Shown here: positions 1 to 9,393 of the stretch, piece after piece
Layout: each line of letters starts with the position of its first letter
Numbering within the stretch: position 1 is the stretch's first letter
Assembly (NCBI GenBank): GCA_009760855.2
Contig: WPIO01000151.1
Span: 188,001-207,500, forward strand
Reading direction: 5' to 3'
DNA from: Cristatella mucedo
Lineage: Eukaryota > Bryozoa > Phylactolaemata > Cristatellidae
Length of the DNA stretch: 19,500 bases
Made by a program: the position numbers and the translations under genes
The notes under the pieces: generated by a model
The model's input: only the letters and a program-made list of their open reading frames with translations
What the model was told of the DNA's origin: nothing
Database searches by the model: none

Positions 1-89
1 TTTAAGAGTACAAGTTGCACTTTTTTCCTATTAATTTTTGAAAAAATAAACCTGCGACTCATACATATCAATTCAATATTTGACACTAG

Positions 90-359
90 CAGGAAGAATT
101 AGAAGAGTCACTATCAAAACATGTTTCTGAATTTGTTTTACATGCTTGGGAGGGCATCAAATCAGAATTCATTGTACATCCGTTCAAGGAGACAGTAATT
201 TCACATATGCTAGATGCAACTATAGGTGATGCAATTTATGAGGAAAGTGACGATTCAGACATTGAAAATGTTTCAGAAGACTATGAAAATGTTAGCAGAG
301 ACTCTGATGGCAAATTTCTTGCCAACTGCAACATATTCAGTAATACTATTTTACACTAA
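90..359 (+). pseudogene. C-terminal remnant of a pogo/Tigger-like DDE transposase
   Basis: An open frame of 89 codons ends at taa 357-359 and has no Met at its start; the frame is closed by tag at 87. It reads SLSKHVSEFVLHAWEGI, then KSEFIVHPFKETVISHMLDA, then an acidic tail rich in Asp, Glu and Ser (EESDDSDIENVSEDYENVS). The pattern S...V.EFV..AW..I....I...FK...IS...D followed by an acidic tail is that of the extreme C-terminus of Tc1/mariner-superfamily pogo/Tigger transposases, after the DDE catalytic domain. The catalytic core and DNA-binding domain are not in the window. The first 89 bases have stops in the frames I read. It is a broken copy. The assignment rests on this short pattern alone. 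Confidence 0.55.
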
Positions 360-711
360 AAACATATTTAGAAAATTGAGTCCACAAATTCAGTGTGTGA
401 CTTATACTTGGTTGTGACAAATACACTAATATTCTAATAAAAATACAGTAATTGTCCCTACGGCCCAGGTGTGTTAGTCACTCCCAGTTAGCCCTGGTGG
501 AAGGAAATGATTTGCACTGCGTGTAAACAAACGTAACGAATAGTAAATAAAACATGACAAGCCTAAACTTGCCGTTCACCGAAGCTAAGCCTCTCCCGCT
601 GGCCAGAATCCAGAATCGCAGGGTGATTTACGTATTTCGATTGTTACAGCTACCAGTCGGATACTTGACCTCGGGGGCGTGTCGTTATTTTTAAAATTAC
701 ACCCTGGAGCG
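360..711. other. AT-rich flank, no gene seen
   Basis: This is the downstream remainder of the putative transposon and unclassified DNA up to the first short repeat. I saw no splice-bounded coding block or clear terminal inverted repeat. Confidence 0.4.
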
Positions 712-922
712 CCAATGTAATGTAATGTATCTCTTTCTGTAACTCCGCAAAGCCATAAAGACTGTATTGGTTGTACGAAGGAGAGTTTAGCATAGCGAAC
801 TCACAGCCTAAGCGGCTTCTGGTACGCATTCGGTATCCAACAGACTTCGTCCCACGAAACAAAGATAAAGCAGGAGCCATGGCAGAGTCATGGCAGAGCA
901 GTTGAGGTAATGACAAGATTGC
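712..922 (-). repeat. Short dispersed repeat family A, copy 1 ((CATTA)n-tailed, SINE-like)
   Basis: On the minus strand the unit ends in a (CATTA)n-type tail, seen here as aatgtaatgtaatgtat at 714-730. Its body shares the blocks cactcacagcctaagcgg-like (784-813), gtacgcattcggta (821-834) and cttcgtcccacgaaacaaag (845-864) with copies at 1418, 16785 and 17232. The simple-sequence tail and about 210-bp length suggest a SINE-like or LINE-3'-end-derived element. No Pol III A or B box is clear. An antisense open frame of 94 codons over it is a by-product of the repeat. Confidence 0.7.
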
Positions 923-1417
923 GTTCACGATCAATTGGGCTTTTCAGGGATTTAAACCGAATCTCGGATTTGTCATTGAGTCGTGTAGCGCTTTGAAGGC
1001 ACTAACCTTCCAATTGGCGCAGGCTGAAAACCTGTTCTTTACTCTTTGCAGGTGAAATTGGGTAGCGTCGGGGTAGGTGTTCTCCTACAAGGTTTACATT
1101 CTTGGCCGTTGAAGTGCTAGTATAACATGCATTCCAATTGTTTGAGTAATACGTATAATTATTCACCTGGCTACAATTGAATGCTTTAGAAACCAAGCCG
1201 TTAATATGTATGCTCCCAAAACAGGGAGCTCGATCCCGACTGAAATCGCGACATTCCGTGAATGGTCGAGAAAAGGAGTTCAAAACGCACCGGTCTTCAC
1301 AGTATTTTCTGGGTCATTAAGAACTGCTGTTTGTATGGTTGTGAGTGCTTCTGCTGTGCAAGTTAATGCTAACCATATTGACACAATAATTATATTGACA
1401 AATTTGGATAGCGCCTT
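923..1417. other. Unassigned sequence between repeats
   Basis: Short open frames on both strands overlap each other here. None has splice-bounded or family-like sequence. I see nothing supportable in this stretch. Confidence 0.4.
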
Positions 1418-1555
1418 GTATCTCCGTCAGTAACTCCACAAAGTCATTAAGACCATATGGGTGTTACGCAGGAGAGTTTTGTATAGCACACTCACAGCCT
1501 AAGCGGCTTTCGGTACGCATTCGGTAGCCAACATCCGAGAACAAAACTTTGGTTA
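1418..1555 (-). repeat. Short dispersed repeat family A, copy 2 (truncated)
   Basis: The block tatctccgtcagtaactcca and the segments for cactcacagcctaagcgg and gtacgcattcggtagcc match copies 1 and 3. The (CATTA)n tail is lost at the left end. At the right end homology fades near 1555, where a LINE 3' fragment begins, so one element probably inserted into or beside the other. The peptide GYRMRTESRLGCE on the minus strand recurs from copy 1 with two changes, which shows recent common origin. Confidence 0.68.
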
Positions 1556-1790
1556 GGCACTTAACAGATCCGGTATAGAAAGCATTACCAAATGTTTGGT
1601 GGCAACATCCGCAAGCAGCAGGCACAATACAAACACACATATGCACACCAAGGACAAAGACCCACAAAGTTCTGTAATAGAAGTGTGCGTTGTTAGCTTC
1701 TTTGTAAATGAAACCACGTAAGGGGACGTTGTGACATGCATTGGGAGTGAGTTCTGAGCTTTGGGAGCCTAGGACCTCACCTTGCAGTCT
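1556..1790 (-). mobile_element. CR1/L2-like LINE 3' fragment, copy 1
   Basis: The stretch aligns with 10110-10320 in the same orientation. Matching blocks include ccaaatgtttggtggcaaca (against gcaaatgtggttaatggccg), aaagacccacaaag (against cagggacccactaaa), ttctttgtaaatg and gggagtgagttctgagcttt. It covers the last codons of the reverse-transcriptase ORF and part of the 3' untranslated region, and is too degraded to encode anything. Confidence 0.6.
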
Positions 1791-2139
1791 TATTAATCAC
1801 ATGCCGCAATGGCCGAACCGCTTTTTTCTTACCCCAGCCAGAGTGGAATTGCAATAACCCAGCCTAGCCAGAACCAGGAGCTAGTCAAAATTTTGGCTAG
1901 CCACTTTTCTAGAAATTCCCTATTTTTGGATAGAGATCTCGAATGATTGCAAGCTGAGTGGCTAATTATCTCAGTTAAACCATAAAAGGCAACGCATTTG
2001 TCACAGCTGACGTCTAAATTCCCACAGCTAGCACTCGGAGACGTTGCATAGCAGGATCATTTATTAGAAAGTGAAGTTTCCTAGCCCAGCCAAACACTTC
2101 ATCTGTCCTGTGAGAAGCAGATCTGTTTTAAAGTGCTTT
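1791..2139. other. Unassigned intergenic or intronic sequence
   Basis: No coding block, splice-bounded exon or repeat shared with other parts of the window was recognised here. Confidence 0.4.
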
Positions 2140-2330
2140 AATGTAAGGAATAATGATAATAACAATAATAATGCACTTGATAAAGCACCCTCAGAGAACT
2201 CAATCTCTCTCTAGGCGCTTTACAATTGCTGCAGAGGGAAACGCGATAGGTAAGGAAATATGCCAATATCCAGGATCAAGTTTTAGCAGGGAAAGCATTC
2301 GGTGTATTAGCCACTGCAACATCATATTCC
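2140..2330 (-). mobile_element. CR1/L2-like LINE 3' terminus, copy 2
   Basis: On the minus strand this ends in an ATT/ATC-rich tail (aataatgataataacaataa at 2148-2167). The adjacent block cacttgataaagcaccctca then agagaactcaatctct is nearly identical to 10026-10060, and the same block is found inverted near 6580-6610. It is therefore the terminal part of the same LINE family, 5'-truncated as is typical of target-primed insertion. Confidence 0.68.
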
Positions 2331-3855
2331 ACCGATTTAAATGAAAAATACAACTGTGTATAGTAGTTTCCAGCTGTTTGTGACTTATCTCTATGGTCTG
2401 CACTATGGCCTAGGGGTGTCTGGAAGGTCTGCGAATATTCCACATTCCAGGCAGCACATTTATGGTATGCTTGCCTATTAAATGAAGTATCTTCGACGAG
2501 TGTTGCCAACGAGCTACTTAGGCTATCTCCACCAGGAATAAGCATCTCCCCAGGCTCCGGCTGGAGTAGTTAGCTTGCAGCCGAAGACTGCTGCCCCATC
2601 AATGCTTTGAACTAGTGATGCTTTTACCGATTTGCAAACTATCAATGGCTGCTATATAATCTAGTGCTTAGCAATGTTCAGTGACTATCGCTTCGTATGA
2701 ATGACCTATTTTCGTGATCGTTTCCACTGGTTCGTGTTTGCTTTTCAAATTCCACAGCTGTGATATCTACAGTCCTTCAAATACTTCCTGGCACCCGAAG
2801 GTAGCTCTTGCTTAAGCACTTGTACGATGCCGACAAATTCTATAGTGAATCGCGGTAATACGAGTTTTCGTGTCAGTAAATTTAGGCCCATGGGGCTGCC
2901 GAAGGGTATTTCGCTCTCAGACGCTGACTAAGGACCCAGGGCAGCTACGGGTCTGCAATGATGAGGTGGCGATTCCCTAATCAGTGCTGAAAATCCCAGA
3001 AAACTAACCAACACTAAGTTTATCCTTCTTCAGGGATAAGCTGTTCAATCAGACGTCTCGGCGAGGGCTTCCTCAAGTGCGGAAAGCCAAGCCGGATATG
3101 CACCTGCACCATCTTCTTTGAGTGGCCCAGTGGCAAAGCAGCAGTTGATAGCAGTGGTCGCGAGTCGTCGTCGCTTGTGACCGTTAGCCAGTATCTTAAT
3201 ATGTGCCGCCCTGCGATAGACTATAATAAGCGACTGGTCAGTCAGACTTAGTCCCCCTGGCTTCCGACCCCTGCGGGTCAGAAATGGTAATTGTAGGGCA
3301 AAAATCAGAAGGTGCAGCTACCGAGACGACGGGACAGCTAGTTAGGTAGCTTTTATGACCTGGCTGTCGGCCTTTATCCTATAAGGCATGATTGGACAGG
3401 GAGCTGGAGTGTGTGACGCAGGAAGGCTGCTGCAAAAAATCAGCATACTAAATAAGAAAAAATTGCACTGCTCTAATGTGAATCTCTCGTGCATCCTGTA
3501 TGCACTTATTAATCAAAGCTGGAGCCCTATTTTCTGGATCGGAGTTATGGCTCCCAAATTATGGCAATGCTGCTATATGACGATATGAATTAAGATCGTG
3601 AGCTCAGCGTTCGCTTACTTCATGATTTTCCCAGCCCTGACATTTCATTCACTTAAAAAAGAGCTCTAGGAACTGTTTTTTCTCGATGTCCTAAGTCTAA
3701 AGGATTCCGGAACGTACTGCTTGACCCAGCTTCCCGTAGTCTAGCAAGCAGCGACAAAACAAAGTAAGCTTCAGGAGGGGCAGCGAGGGTCAAAGTGCTA
3801 GTCTCCCTAATCTGCAAAAGATTACCAATACTTGACATTCTTGCTGCCGCTGTAG
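2331..3855. other. Upstream intron or flank of exon A, no exon identified
   Basis: This stretch should be intron preceding the domain I pore exon. I looked for S4 (repeated Arg every third residue) and S5-like peptides on the + strand and found none I could support. One open frame of 71 codons (3036-3248) follows an acceptor-like ttcttcag but has no channel features. Confidence 0.4.
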
Positions 3856-4076
3856 CCAATTGGGTGCCGCAGCAGTACAACGACGACTGGGACTACCTCA
3901 TGTGCGGAAATGAATCTCTATCATTTAACTGTTCGTCTTACTCAAACGGAAGCGTGTGCCTCTCCGTTGGAGAAAACCCCAATTGGGACTACACACATTT
4001 TGACGATTTTGGAACTGCCTTGCTGAACGTTTTCCAGATCATGACTATGGACCACTGGGAGGATCTACTGAACAAG
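3856..4076 (+). CDS. Nav exon A: domain I turret, pore helix and selectivity filter
   Basis: This exon encodes about 73 residues of the extracellular loop between S5 and S6 of domain I and its re-entrant pore. The turret has CGNES, FNCSSYSNGSVC and then GENPNWDYTHFDDFG, matching the Nav pattern CGN...C....C....NPNYGYTSFD.F. The pore follows as FQIMTMDHWEDLLNK, corresponding to Nav FRLMTQDYWENLYQ. The Asp at 4050-4052 is the domain I residue of the DEKA-type filter and is kept, as are the Trp and Glu two and three residues later. The next residue is His (4053-4055) where Tyr, Phe, Cys or Ser is usual. Three N-glycosylation sequons (NES, NCS, NGS) lie in the turret. The 3' end at 4076 is a phase 0 donor (AAG|gtaaca). 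The 5' end is less certain: tgtag at 3851-3855 (phase 1) is preferred, but ccgcag at 3867-3872 is possible. The open frame running past 4076 is intron. Confidence 0.88.
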
Positions 4077-5240
4077 GTAACAGATCCATGCATGTGTTGC
4101 TTGATATATGTTGTTTCACAATAAGTAGTTACTGTTATGCTCGAGATAGGACTGACGTGGTAAATGCAGCCATGCTCTAGGCCCTGTGAGCTATCAGCTA
4201 GCTACAAATGTCATTCAGAAATTCGAGAATGGTTCAAGAGTCTTTTTCAATTTTTTTTTAGTTATATAGCTACAGTTGGTTACCATTTAAATAAAACGAG
4301 TAATTCATATGGCCCAGCGTCTAGATAAAAGCTAGTTATACTAATACAACTTTTAAGACATTCAAGGGGCGGAGATGTGCTCGCTCCATTATCTAGTCGT
4401 CAAGCCAAGTTTCAGAGCCACAAGATACGTACCCCTGATCGCTGTTACACTCATAATCATATATGACGTGTGACAGTGGTCCAAGGTCTTCTTTAGGCCC
4501 CAGCCCCCGTTTGTAACCGTTGGCTGAGCGACGCAGAGCTGAATGCTGCTTTAGATACTAATGCTGAAGAAAATGCTGCTCTCCTAATAAAAGCTGTATC
4601 CATGACTTTTAAATCGGAATGCCAGAGCCACACCAAATCACCGGCTTCTACCAATCTGACGTACTCATGGCGTCCAAATGTGCTTCATGGTACGGTGGAC
4701 TATTATAGCAGTATTTTTTTATGTCGATAACGGTCTCAAAAGAAACGCTCGAGTGCTGAAATCGAGATTTGCCGCAGAATGAAGCACCCTCATTCCTATC
4801 ACATATTTTACGGTGCATGCTTTTTAAGCACAACTTACCGTTCAATTTGAGCTATGACCTTACATGCTGCAGCTCTAAACCAATTAGAAAACAATATCCG
4901 TTGCTATTTTGACTCGATTGACGTGATTACTCATAGCAGTAACGTTATAGTAGTACTATCAATACAACAAAGGTCACAAAGAAAACTTAACAGCAGTGAC
5001 TTGTGCTTTCACAATCACTGACGAACTCCTAAGCATATTCACTAACATTCAAAAAAGGTTCTTAAGCACGAGTAAGACTACTTGGCGGATGAATTCTGGC
5101 TTCGAAGAGCCAGCGGCTTTTATGTACAGAAGATTTGTATAATTAATTCACTCACACTGATACATTTTGATTAGCTAAATCATCACTGTTCTGATAAAAT
5201 TACAATTGCCCTAATATGTCTACGTAGAGCAGCTGTGAGT
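4077..5240 (+). other. Intron 1, 5' part
   Basis: The intron starts with donor gtaaca at 4077. The sequence is AT-leaning with no coding signature or repeat shared elsewhere in the window. Confidence 0.6.
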
Positions 5241-5320
5241 GCACACTAGGTAAGGTGGTTGCTTTCACGACCTCGGTTCCAAGGTCGTGGGTTCGATTTC
5301 TGCGGTGGGCGATTCTTTAT
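5241..5320 (+). mobile_element. tRNA-derived SINE head
   Basis: The stretch ctaggtaaggtggttgc (5246-5262) is A-box-like. About 30 bp on, a near-consensus B box GGTTCGATTTC lies at 5290-5300, inside a potential T-arm (gtggGTTCGATTTctgc). The layout resembles tRNA-derived SINE heads of the form GGTNNNGTGGTTAGC...GGTTCGATTCC. Acceptor-stem pairing is not good enough for a working tRNA, so I treat it as a SINE. The 3' limit of the element is not clear. Confidence 0.5.
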
Positions 5321-6119
5321 CGCAACTGCAAGCGGTGCTGACAGCCATAAAGGCTTTTGTGTCGCAATACAAAAAGAGGCTGTTTAATCAGCTAGATTTT
5401 GTTTATTTAATTAATGAGCCAGCCGTTTACTCTAGGTCACCAACTTTGGACGAAGATACGTATAGAGTGCGGGAATCCTACATTCTTATTAATTATCTTT
5501 CATTCACCGTGATTTAAAGATTTGGGCATTCTTTGATCGTCGAATGCCATACAGCTTATCCGGTTGCTTTCTTGGCCACCCGGTGTTAACTGTGGTTTTC
5601 GTTTTACCCCAGATTTTAAATGGGCTCTTCCAACCATTTTCAGAAGTATCTAGAGAAACATGAGCACCGTCAGACCTACTTTTGGACAGTGGCTTCGTCA
5701 TTCAGTTTCTGCATGATCATGTGCATCATTAGCGTGGCATTTTCTCATACCCTCGCAAATACATGCTGGGCGTTACAAATAATGATGTCAGTAGTGAAAA
5801 TAACTACTATGCGTAACACAACACGCTAAAGAAAGTAAATATCTGTAAGGCACTTTAATATGCTTGATTCGAAGAATGCAAATTGATTAGTGATAATATG
5901 TGTAAGCACCTAAAGGAAAATTAGAATGGACAGATCAAAATACGAGAGAAATTGGGGAGTTTTATAGCGGCCTTGTAAGCCTACCGTCACGTAAAGGGAT
6001 GTCGTTATATTAGACAGTAGTGAAAATTCCAGAACTTCAGAACTAAATACCTGAATATGACATCTTATAAGATTTGATATTATTTAGAGGGCCACCAAGG
6101 TAACTTCTTTTAGAAGGGT
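5321..6119 (+). other. Intron 1, middle part
   Basis: Two small open frames (5287-5517 and 5620-5829) lie here. Neither has splice-bounded or channel-like sequence. The first starts inside the SINE head. Confidence 0.4.
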
Positions 6120-6635
6120 TGGTGATGTGATGGCAGTCCGATCGCTGTGCATGCTGATAGGCAACTGGCTGCCATAGAATGACGAACCAAACGTTGAGTC
6201 GATAAACACTTAGGTCGATGCATTCCCTGATGAAGAATCGGTGCACCTCGGTGAGAGAAGTAGTGTAATAGTTTAATTCGGATGTTCCCAAAGCCTGATA
6301 CTCACTTGCAACTTGCATCACGACATCCCCTGACTTCACCACTTTTAAAAAGAAGTTAAAAACACAATTATGTATGTAAGCATTTAGTGGGTCCTTGTGA
6401 TTCTTCCTTTGTGTGCTTGTGCGTGTTGAAATTGCATGCTGCAACTTAGCACACCTGCATGCTGACCCTGTACATGTCAACCTTAACCGTGTTATTCGTG
6501 CTGTTTATCGATCATGGTACGACTCACCATTCGATTGTGTTTCCTTTGCAGCAAAGGTAGCACAGTGCCTGGAAAGGGACTGAATTCTCTGATAGCGCTC
6601 TATCAAGTGTATTATTATTAATATTGTAGTGCAGT
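6120..6635 (+). mobile_element. CR1/L2-like LINE 3' end, copy 3 (plus orientation)
   Basis: The plus strand matches the minus strand of 10005-10540. Shared blocks include caactggctgccat (against gcactggctaccag), cccaaagcct (the PKAW codons), cctgacttcaccacttttaa, agcatttagtgggtcc, actcaccattcgattg and a tail ending tattattattaatattg. About 100 bp that encode the middle of the ORF end are missing between 6240 and 6270. It ends about 108 bp before the exon B acceptor and carries a tract that looks like an acceptor (tttcctttgcag, ending 6551). Confidence 0.75.
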
Positions 6636-6742
6636 TGCATAGTTCACAACCGACCAGCCTTGTCGCTGACTAGCGTATCAAAACCGTGTCACGCGAAGCC
6701 ACCTCCAGCTGCTCTGCTCAGAGCTGTTTCACTTCTTTGCAG

Positions 6743-6877
6743 CTCGTTAGAGTGAAAGGACCCTTTGTCGTCTTTTACGCCGCCCTGCTGATATTTTTTG
6801 GCGCTTTTTACGTAATTAACCTCATTCTGGCTGTCGTGAGGAATTCATATGAAGTCGAGGCTGCCGACGAGGCCCGG
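6743..6877 (+). CDS. Nav exon B: domain I S6 segment
   Basis: These 45 codons are flanked by acceptor cttctttgcag and donor CGG|gtacgt, phase 0 at both ends. The peptide starts LVRVKGPFVVFYAALLIFFG and continues through [12 protein letters not shown] to RNSYEVEAADEAR. It aligns with the insect and vertebrate Nav block LVLRAAG....FF.[24 protein letters not shown]. S6 lines the inner pore. The Gly of the mid-S6 hinge and the Asn of INLIL, which in Nav channels contributes to the batrachotoxin and local anaesthetic region, are retained. The join to exon A reads EDLLNK/LVRVKGP, at the place where the Drosophila channel reads EDLYQ/LVLRAAG. The inner end is unusual: RNSY stands where Nav channels have AMAY or AMSY, which places an Arg near the cytoplasmic gate. 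The acidic, Ala-rich tail (EVEAADEA) starts the domain I-II linker. Confidence 0.92.
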
Positions 6878-8323
6878 GTACGTACTACCTCGCCCCTCCT
6901 TTTTGGCCTGCTGACAGTACTAACGATCATCTTGCGCTGGGCAACTCCTTCAAGTTCATCGCTGCGCCGGTAGTAGATCGAATTTTGACCTTAGTAGTGC
7001 AAAGATTCATTGAACTCAGCACGCTCATGCCACGTATCTGCTCTCAGCATCCTCAAATTCTCACGAGACACGCAACGCCATTGACCGAGCATGTAAACGA
7101 AATATACAGGTTAGCATTGTTACCTATATCGACTTAATGAAGGCCTGTGAAAACTATCATGTAATGGCGTTTAATGAGGTACACGCTTTAGGAGATCATT
7201 AGAGTAAATATATGCAAGAGGACATAATTATATGAGTGTCAACGAGACACTGATGCAAGTCGCTAGCGGTTCAAGTCCGTGCAAAAGGGCAAGCCTAATA
7301 TTGGGTCACGCGTCCTCTCAAGAGAATACGACAACTCGGCTCGCTGTAATCAGTCCAGCTGCCTACCCGAATATCTCATATGTTCCGTAAGTTGTCGGCA
7401 TGCTAATCTCCTCAGCATTACAGGCCACCGGCGTTATTGTCAACTCGCTGACATTTTTACTTAAATTGAATTACGAAGAACACGCTTAAAGCCTTTTGAA
7501 CGTGTTAGGAAATAGTCAAGTGAGTGTAGTGTGCAACTAGCCCATTTTTAACCATCAGAATTTTTAGTGAACGTCCCAGACCAATGTAAATCCATAAACA
7601 GAATTAGCTGCTGATTCGCTACTTGCAATGACTGATTTCGCAGTTTGTAATTAAATAAAGCCTCAATGAGTATGTGTGTGTTACCCTGGAGAATTGTCAA
7701 TAGCAAACTACACATCTAAATGGGTTTCGGTTCGCATAGGATAGCAAATAGACTTAATCTAACTCAATACAAAGAAATCAGAAAGCATAGCTGAGTCAGG
7801 AGGGCCGTCAAATTAAGCAAGTAGCGCGGAAGTAGCAGCTCAGGACGCTTGGAAAGAATATGCCACAGCTGAAATTTTATCTAGGCCACCGCCGGCGTGG
7901 CAGACCGAGCCCAAAGCCGTAAGCGTTTAGATGTCCGTAGGCACGTAGTTTCTTACGCGCTACGTTATCAAACTATAAACAGATAAGCTTTAATCAGGTC
8001 CTATCTGTTCCGGCTGAGCATACGATGTTAGCAAGAACTTTGGTTTTAGGAAGAGAATTATACAATCGAAGAAAAATGCTATTAGATGCTTAGTGTCAGG
8101 TCAATTTTAAATCAGCTAAAGCCACTTTTACTGGTCACATGAGAAACAAACTCAATTCCTATGGCTCGCATTTAATAAATAACACGACCAGTTGCAAAAT
8201 ACTAACCATTTTCAAAGTTATGCGAAAAGTATTAACAAAAAAGTAAAGCCTAGTATGTATCGTAAGATTTACGATTATTATTTAAATTGAATTCACGAAT
8301 CAACTTCTGACTGTAGTCTTTCA
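6878..8323 (+). other. Intron 2, 5' part
   Basis: The intron starts with donor gtacgt at 6878. A lone B-box-like GGTTCAAGTCC lies at 7268-7278, but no A box is evident. No coding block was recognised. Confidence 0.5.
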
Positions 8324-8404
8324 CTGGGATATCGCCATAATGTCCTCGGTATCTTGTCCAGAATCCAGTGTGTCCTGACGAAAGAGCTTAGCTCCATCGA
8401 GTAA
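8324..8404 (-). pseudogene. Possible LINE reverse-transcriptase YADD-region scrap
   Basis: The minus strand has 27 open codons ending at a stop (tga) and preceded by one (taa is read as tta at the left edge of the frame). They contain LLDGAKLFRQDTLDSG followed by QDTEDIMAISQ. In non-LTR reverse transcriptases the fifth block often reads LLYADDAKLFR...S..D...LQ.DL, so this may be the same region with the catalytic YADD lost. It lies downstream, on the same strand, of the clearer RT fragment at 9073-9393. The match is short and may be chance. Confidence 0.33.
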
Positions 8405-9072
8405 CCCTCATTCTCTTAGAATTTACCGAGACAAATAACTGAGCTACAGAATTTAAAAGACCACCTATATCCAACCATTTTTATCTCTGTTTACCTATAT
8501 CTCAAACCGCACTGTATTGATTTTACTCTTGTGGACGGATCAAATATCCCCAAATCCTTGAAAAAAGAATCTGCTCCAAGCAGTGAGTCAGCCCTTCATT
8601 GTGTGCTCTTTTCAAATTACCTTCTTAAAGTACCTGCAATTCCGCAGATCCAGTTGGATTTTACATTTTCCCCAGGTAGCTTAGTGAATCGAAGCCTCGG
8701 ATTCGCATAGGCTGCTGACTCATTGAGAAGAGCTTTGCCAAGTAATTGCTTTAAAAGACCACTTGTGATGTTCACATCAGGGAATCTGCAAAAGGCTTCA
8801 ACTTGAAATTACTTCTCCCCACAGAGAGAATGGTACTACGAGGCCTTTCCTGGCAATAACCGTAAGCATGGTTGACCCTGTTTTCACAAATTAAAGCTAG
8901 CAGAGAAACGCTGTAAACATTTCTATGACACCCAACCGGATCGTCGACATTTTTGGTCTCTGAAAAATCCTTTACGAACTCATCATACCTCAAGGCGACT
9001 GCCAATATGTAAATGCAGTTTCAATCTTCTTTGGTGAGCGTTGAGTGAGCCAGAGGAAGAAATCAATGCAAG

Positions 9073-9393
9073 TTAACACAGCTTGAACAGAATGGCTTTT
9101 AATCTCTTGAAAGAGATAACCAAGCTATTGATGCTGCACAGGCTGTCATTAATTGCACTAAGGAGAGCCGTTACAGTGGTGTGGTGTCGCTTGAATCCCG
9201 ACTGAAATTTATTTTTCTGAGGATTGAAGATTTTAATGGTAGCTCCAACCTGCCTCGTGAGAGTCATTTCAGTAATCTTTGAAAGGCAGGAAAGAAGAGA
9301 AAATAAGCAATGGTTTTCTAGGACACTGAATTCATTTGAGGCTTCTTTAGTATTTGTTGAAAGAGATTGACTTAAAAAAAACTTTGGAACCAT
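9073..9393 (-). pseudogene. Non-LTR retrotransposon reverse-transcriptase fragment (N-terminal RT blocks)
   Basis: A minus-strand frame of 106 codons contains FSLLSCLSKITEM, then QKNKFQSGFKRHHTTVTALL and SAINDSLCSIN. These correspond to non-LTR RT blocks RPISLLP.LSKI.E..., then I...Q.GFR..HST..ALL...D....I. The following residues (VISFKRLKAILFK) sit where the first catalytic block LLDFSKAFD should be but no longer match it, and a stop follows, so the copy is dead. The endonuclease and the GVPQG block are not recognisable nearby. It might belong to the same clade as the 3' fragments in the window, but its position does not allow it to be continuous with the one at 10005-10660. Confidence 0.68.

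Noticed and set aside
650-934. Minus-strand 94-codon frame
   Set aside because: It lies in a dispersed repeat present in other copies, and the frame is not kept over the full repeat.
3036-3248. Open frame of 71 codons after an acceptor-like ttcttcag, considered as an upstream channel exon (S5 region)
   Set aside because: The peptide (for example LGEGFLKCGKPSRIC) has no run of hydrophobic residues like S5, no good donor lies before the stop, and similarity to Nav is absent.
3795-3855. N-terminal extension of the exon A frame from a Met at 3795
   Set aside because: It is not channel-like and runs through the pyrimidine tract and acceptor, so it is intron.
6043-6480. Minus-strand 145-codon frame
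   Set aside because: It is antisense to the plus-oriented LINE 3' fragment and has no protein family features.
6540-6580. Cryptic exon start inside LINE copy 3 (tttcctttgcag)
   Set aside because: It is acceptor-like only. The frame after it does not continue to exon B, and the real acceptor at 6742 gives the conserved channel sequence.
7268-7278. B-box-like GGTTCAAGTCC
   Set aside because: No A box at proper spacing and no tRNA fold could be drawn, so a lone match is likely chance or a very old SINE.
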